Below, piece after piece: positions 12,959 through 13,001 of a DNA stretch of 13,001 nucleotides. Below the pieces are notes generated by a model that did no database searches, had not been told where the DNA came from, and worked only from the letters and a program-made list of their open reading frames with translations. Position 1 is the first letter of the stretch. Each line of letters begins with the position of its first letter. Where the stretch lies: NCBI GenBank assembly GCA_016875645.1, contig VGPE01000060.1, positions 1-13,001 on the forward strand, written 5' to 3'. A program made the position numbers and the translations under genes. This DNA comes from Chloroflexota bacterium. GTDB taxonomy: Bacteria; Chloroflexota; Limnocylindria; Limnocylindrales; CSP1-4.

Positions 12959-13001
12959 TCAGCGGGCCGTCCAGCCCCCGTCGATCAGCTGCGCTGAGCC
13001 C
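12959..13001 (-). CDS. Short-chain dehydrogenase/reductase (SDR), C-terminal end only
   Basis: The last 13 codons and TGA stop of a gene that enters from beyond the right edge. They read GSAQLIDGGWTAR. Many SDR enzymes end with a beta strand followed by DGGW or DGGxT, which this matches well. SDR proteins are NAD(P)-dependent dehydrogenases on a Rossmann fold. If this is correct, a sugar or alcohol dehydrogenase precedes the two amidohydrolase genes, fitting a dehydrogenase-lactonase order. The fragment is far too short to identify the member, and a chance match is possible. Incomplete: the 5' part lies outside the window. Confidence 0.6.
   Translation of the reverse strand, partial: GSAQLIDGGWTAR

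Noticed and set aside
1..13001. CRISPR arrays, tRNA or rRNA genes, insertion sequences, phage genes or defence systems
   Set aside because: No repeat-spacer pattern, cloverleaf candidate, transposase or phage protein was seen; all genes are metabolic and on one strand.

Overview
The window is a high-GC bacterial segment. It holds ten complete genes, all on the minus strand, plus the last 13 codons of an eleventh gene entering at the right edge and the probable start codon of a twelfth leaving at the left edge. Strong Shine-Dalgarno sites (AAGGAGG type), frequent GTG/TTG starts, long antisense shadow ORFs and many divergent catabolic families suggest a soil or water Actinomycetota or Chloroflexota lineage. 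This is inference: no rRNA or marker gene is present to settle it.

Read in the direction of transcription (right to left): (i) C-terminus of a short-chain dehydrogenase (SDR), then a gap of about 200 nt; (ii) two tandem paralogous amidohydrolases, each made of two fused barrel halves of which only the C-terminal half keeps metal-binding residues; (iii) a Gfo/Idh/MocA oxidoreductase starting at TTG; (iv) a fumarylacetoacetate hydrolase (FAH) family enzyme; (v) a tightly coupled block of N-acyl-D-amino-acid deacylase, two paralogous MFS transporters and an aldo/keto reductase, joined by ATGA and GTGA overlaps and a 2-nt gap; (vi) a 264-nt gap with two strong inverted repeats; (vii) an enolase-superfamily acid-sugar dehydratase and an RraA-like protein, 19 nt apart, with near-identical leaders; (viii) a 237-nt region with repeats and a CRP/GlxR-like site before the next gene.

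The enzymes fit a small-molecule catabolic cluster. NAD(P)-dependent oxidation (SDR, Gfo/Idh/MocA, aldo/keto reductase), lactone or amide hydrolysis (amidohydrolases), dehydration of a sugar acid (enolase superfamily with a DxH motif), and C-C cleavage or hydrolysis of a keto acid (FAH and RraA-like) are the steps of non-phosphorylative sugar oxidation, for example the L-fucose/L-rhamnose diketo-hydrolase routes. The true substrate cannot be read from the sequence. The most unusual content is the pair of double-barrel amidohydrolases with apparently dead N-terminal halves, followed by the RraA-like protein that lacks the family's catalytic arginine.
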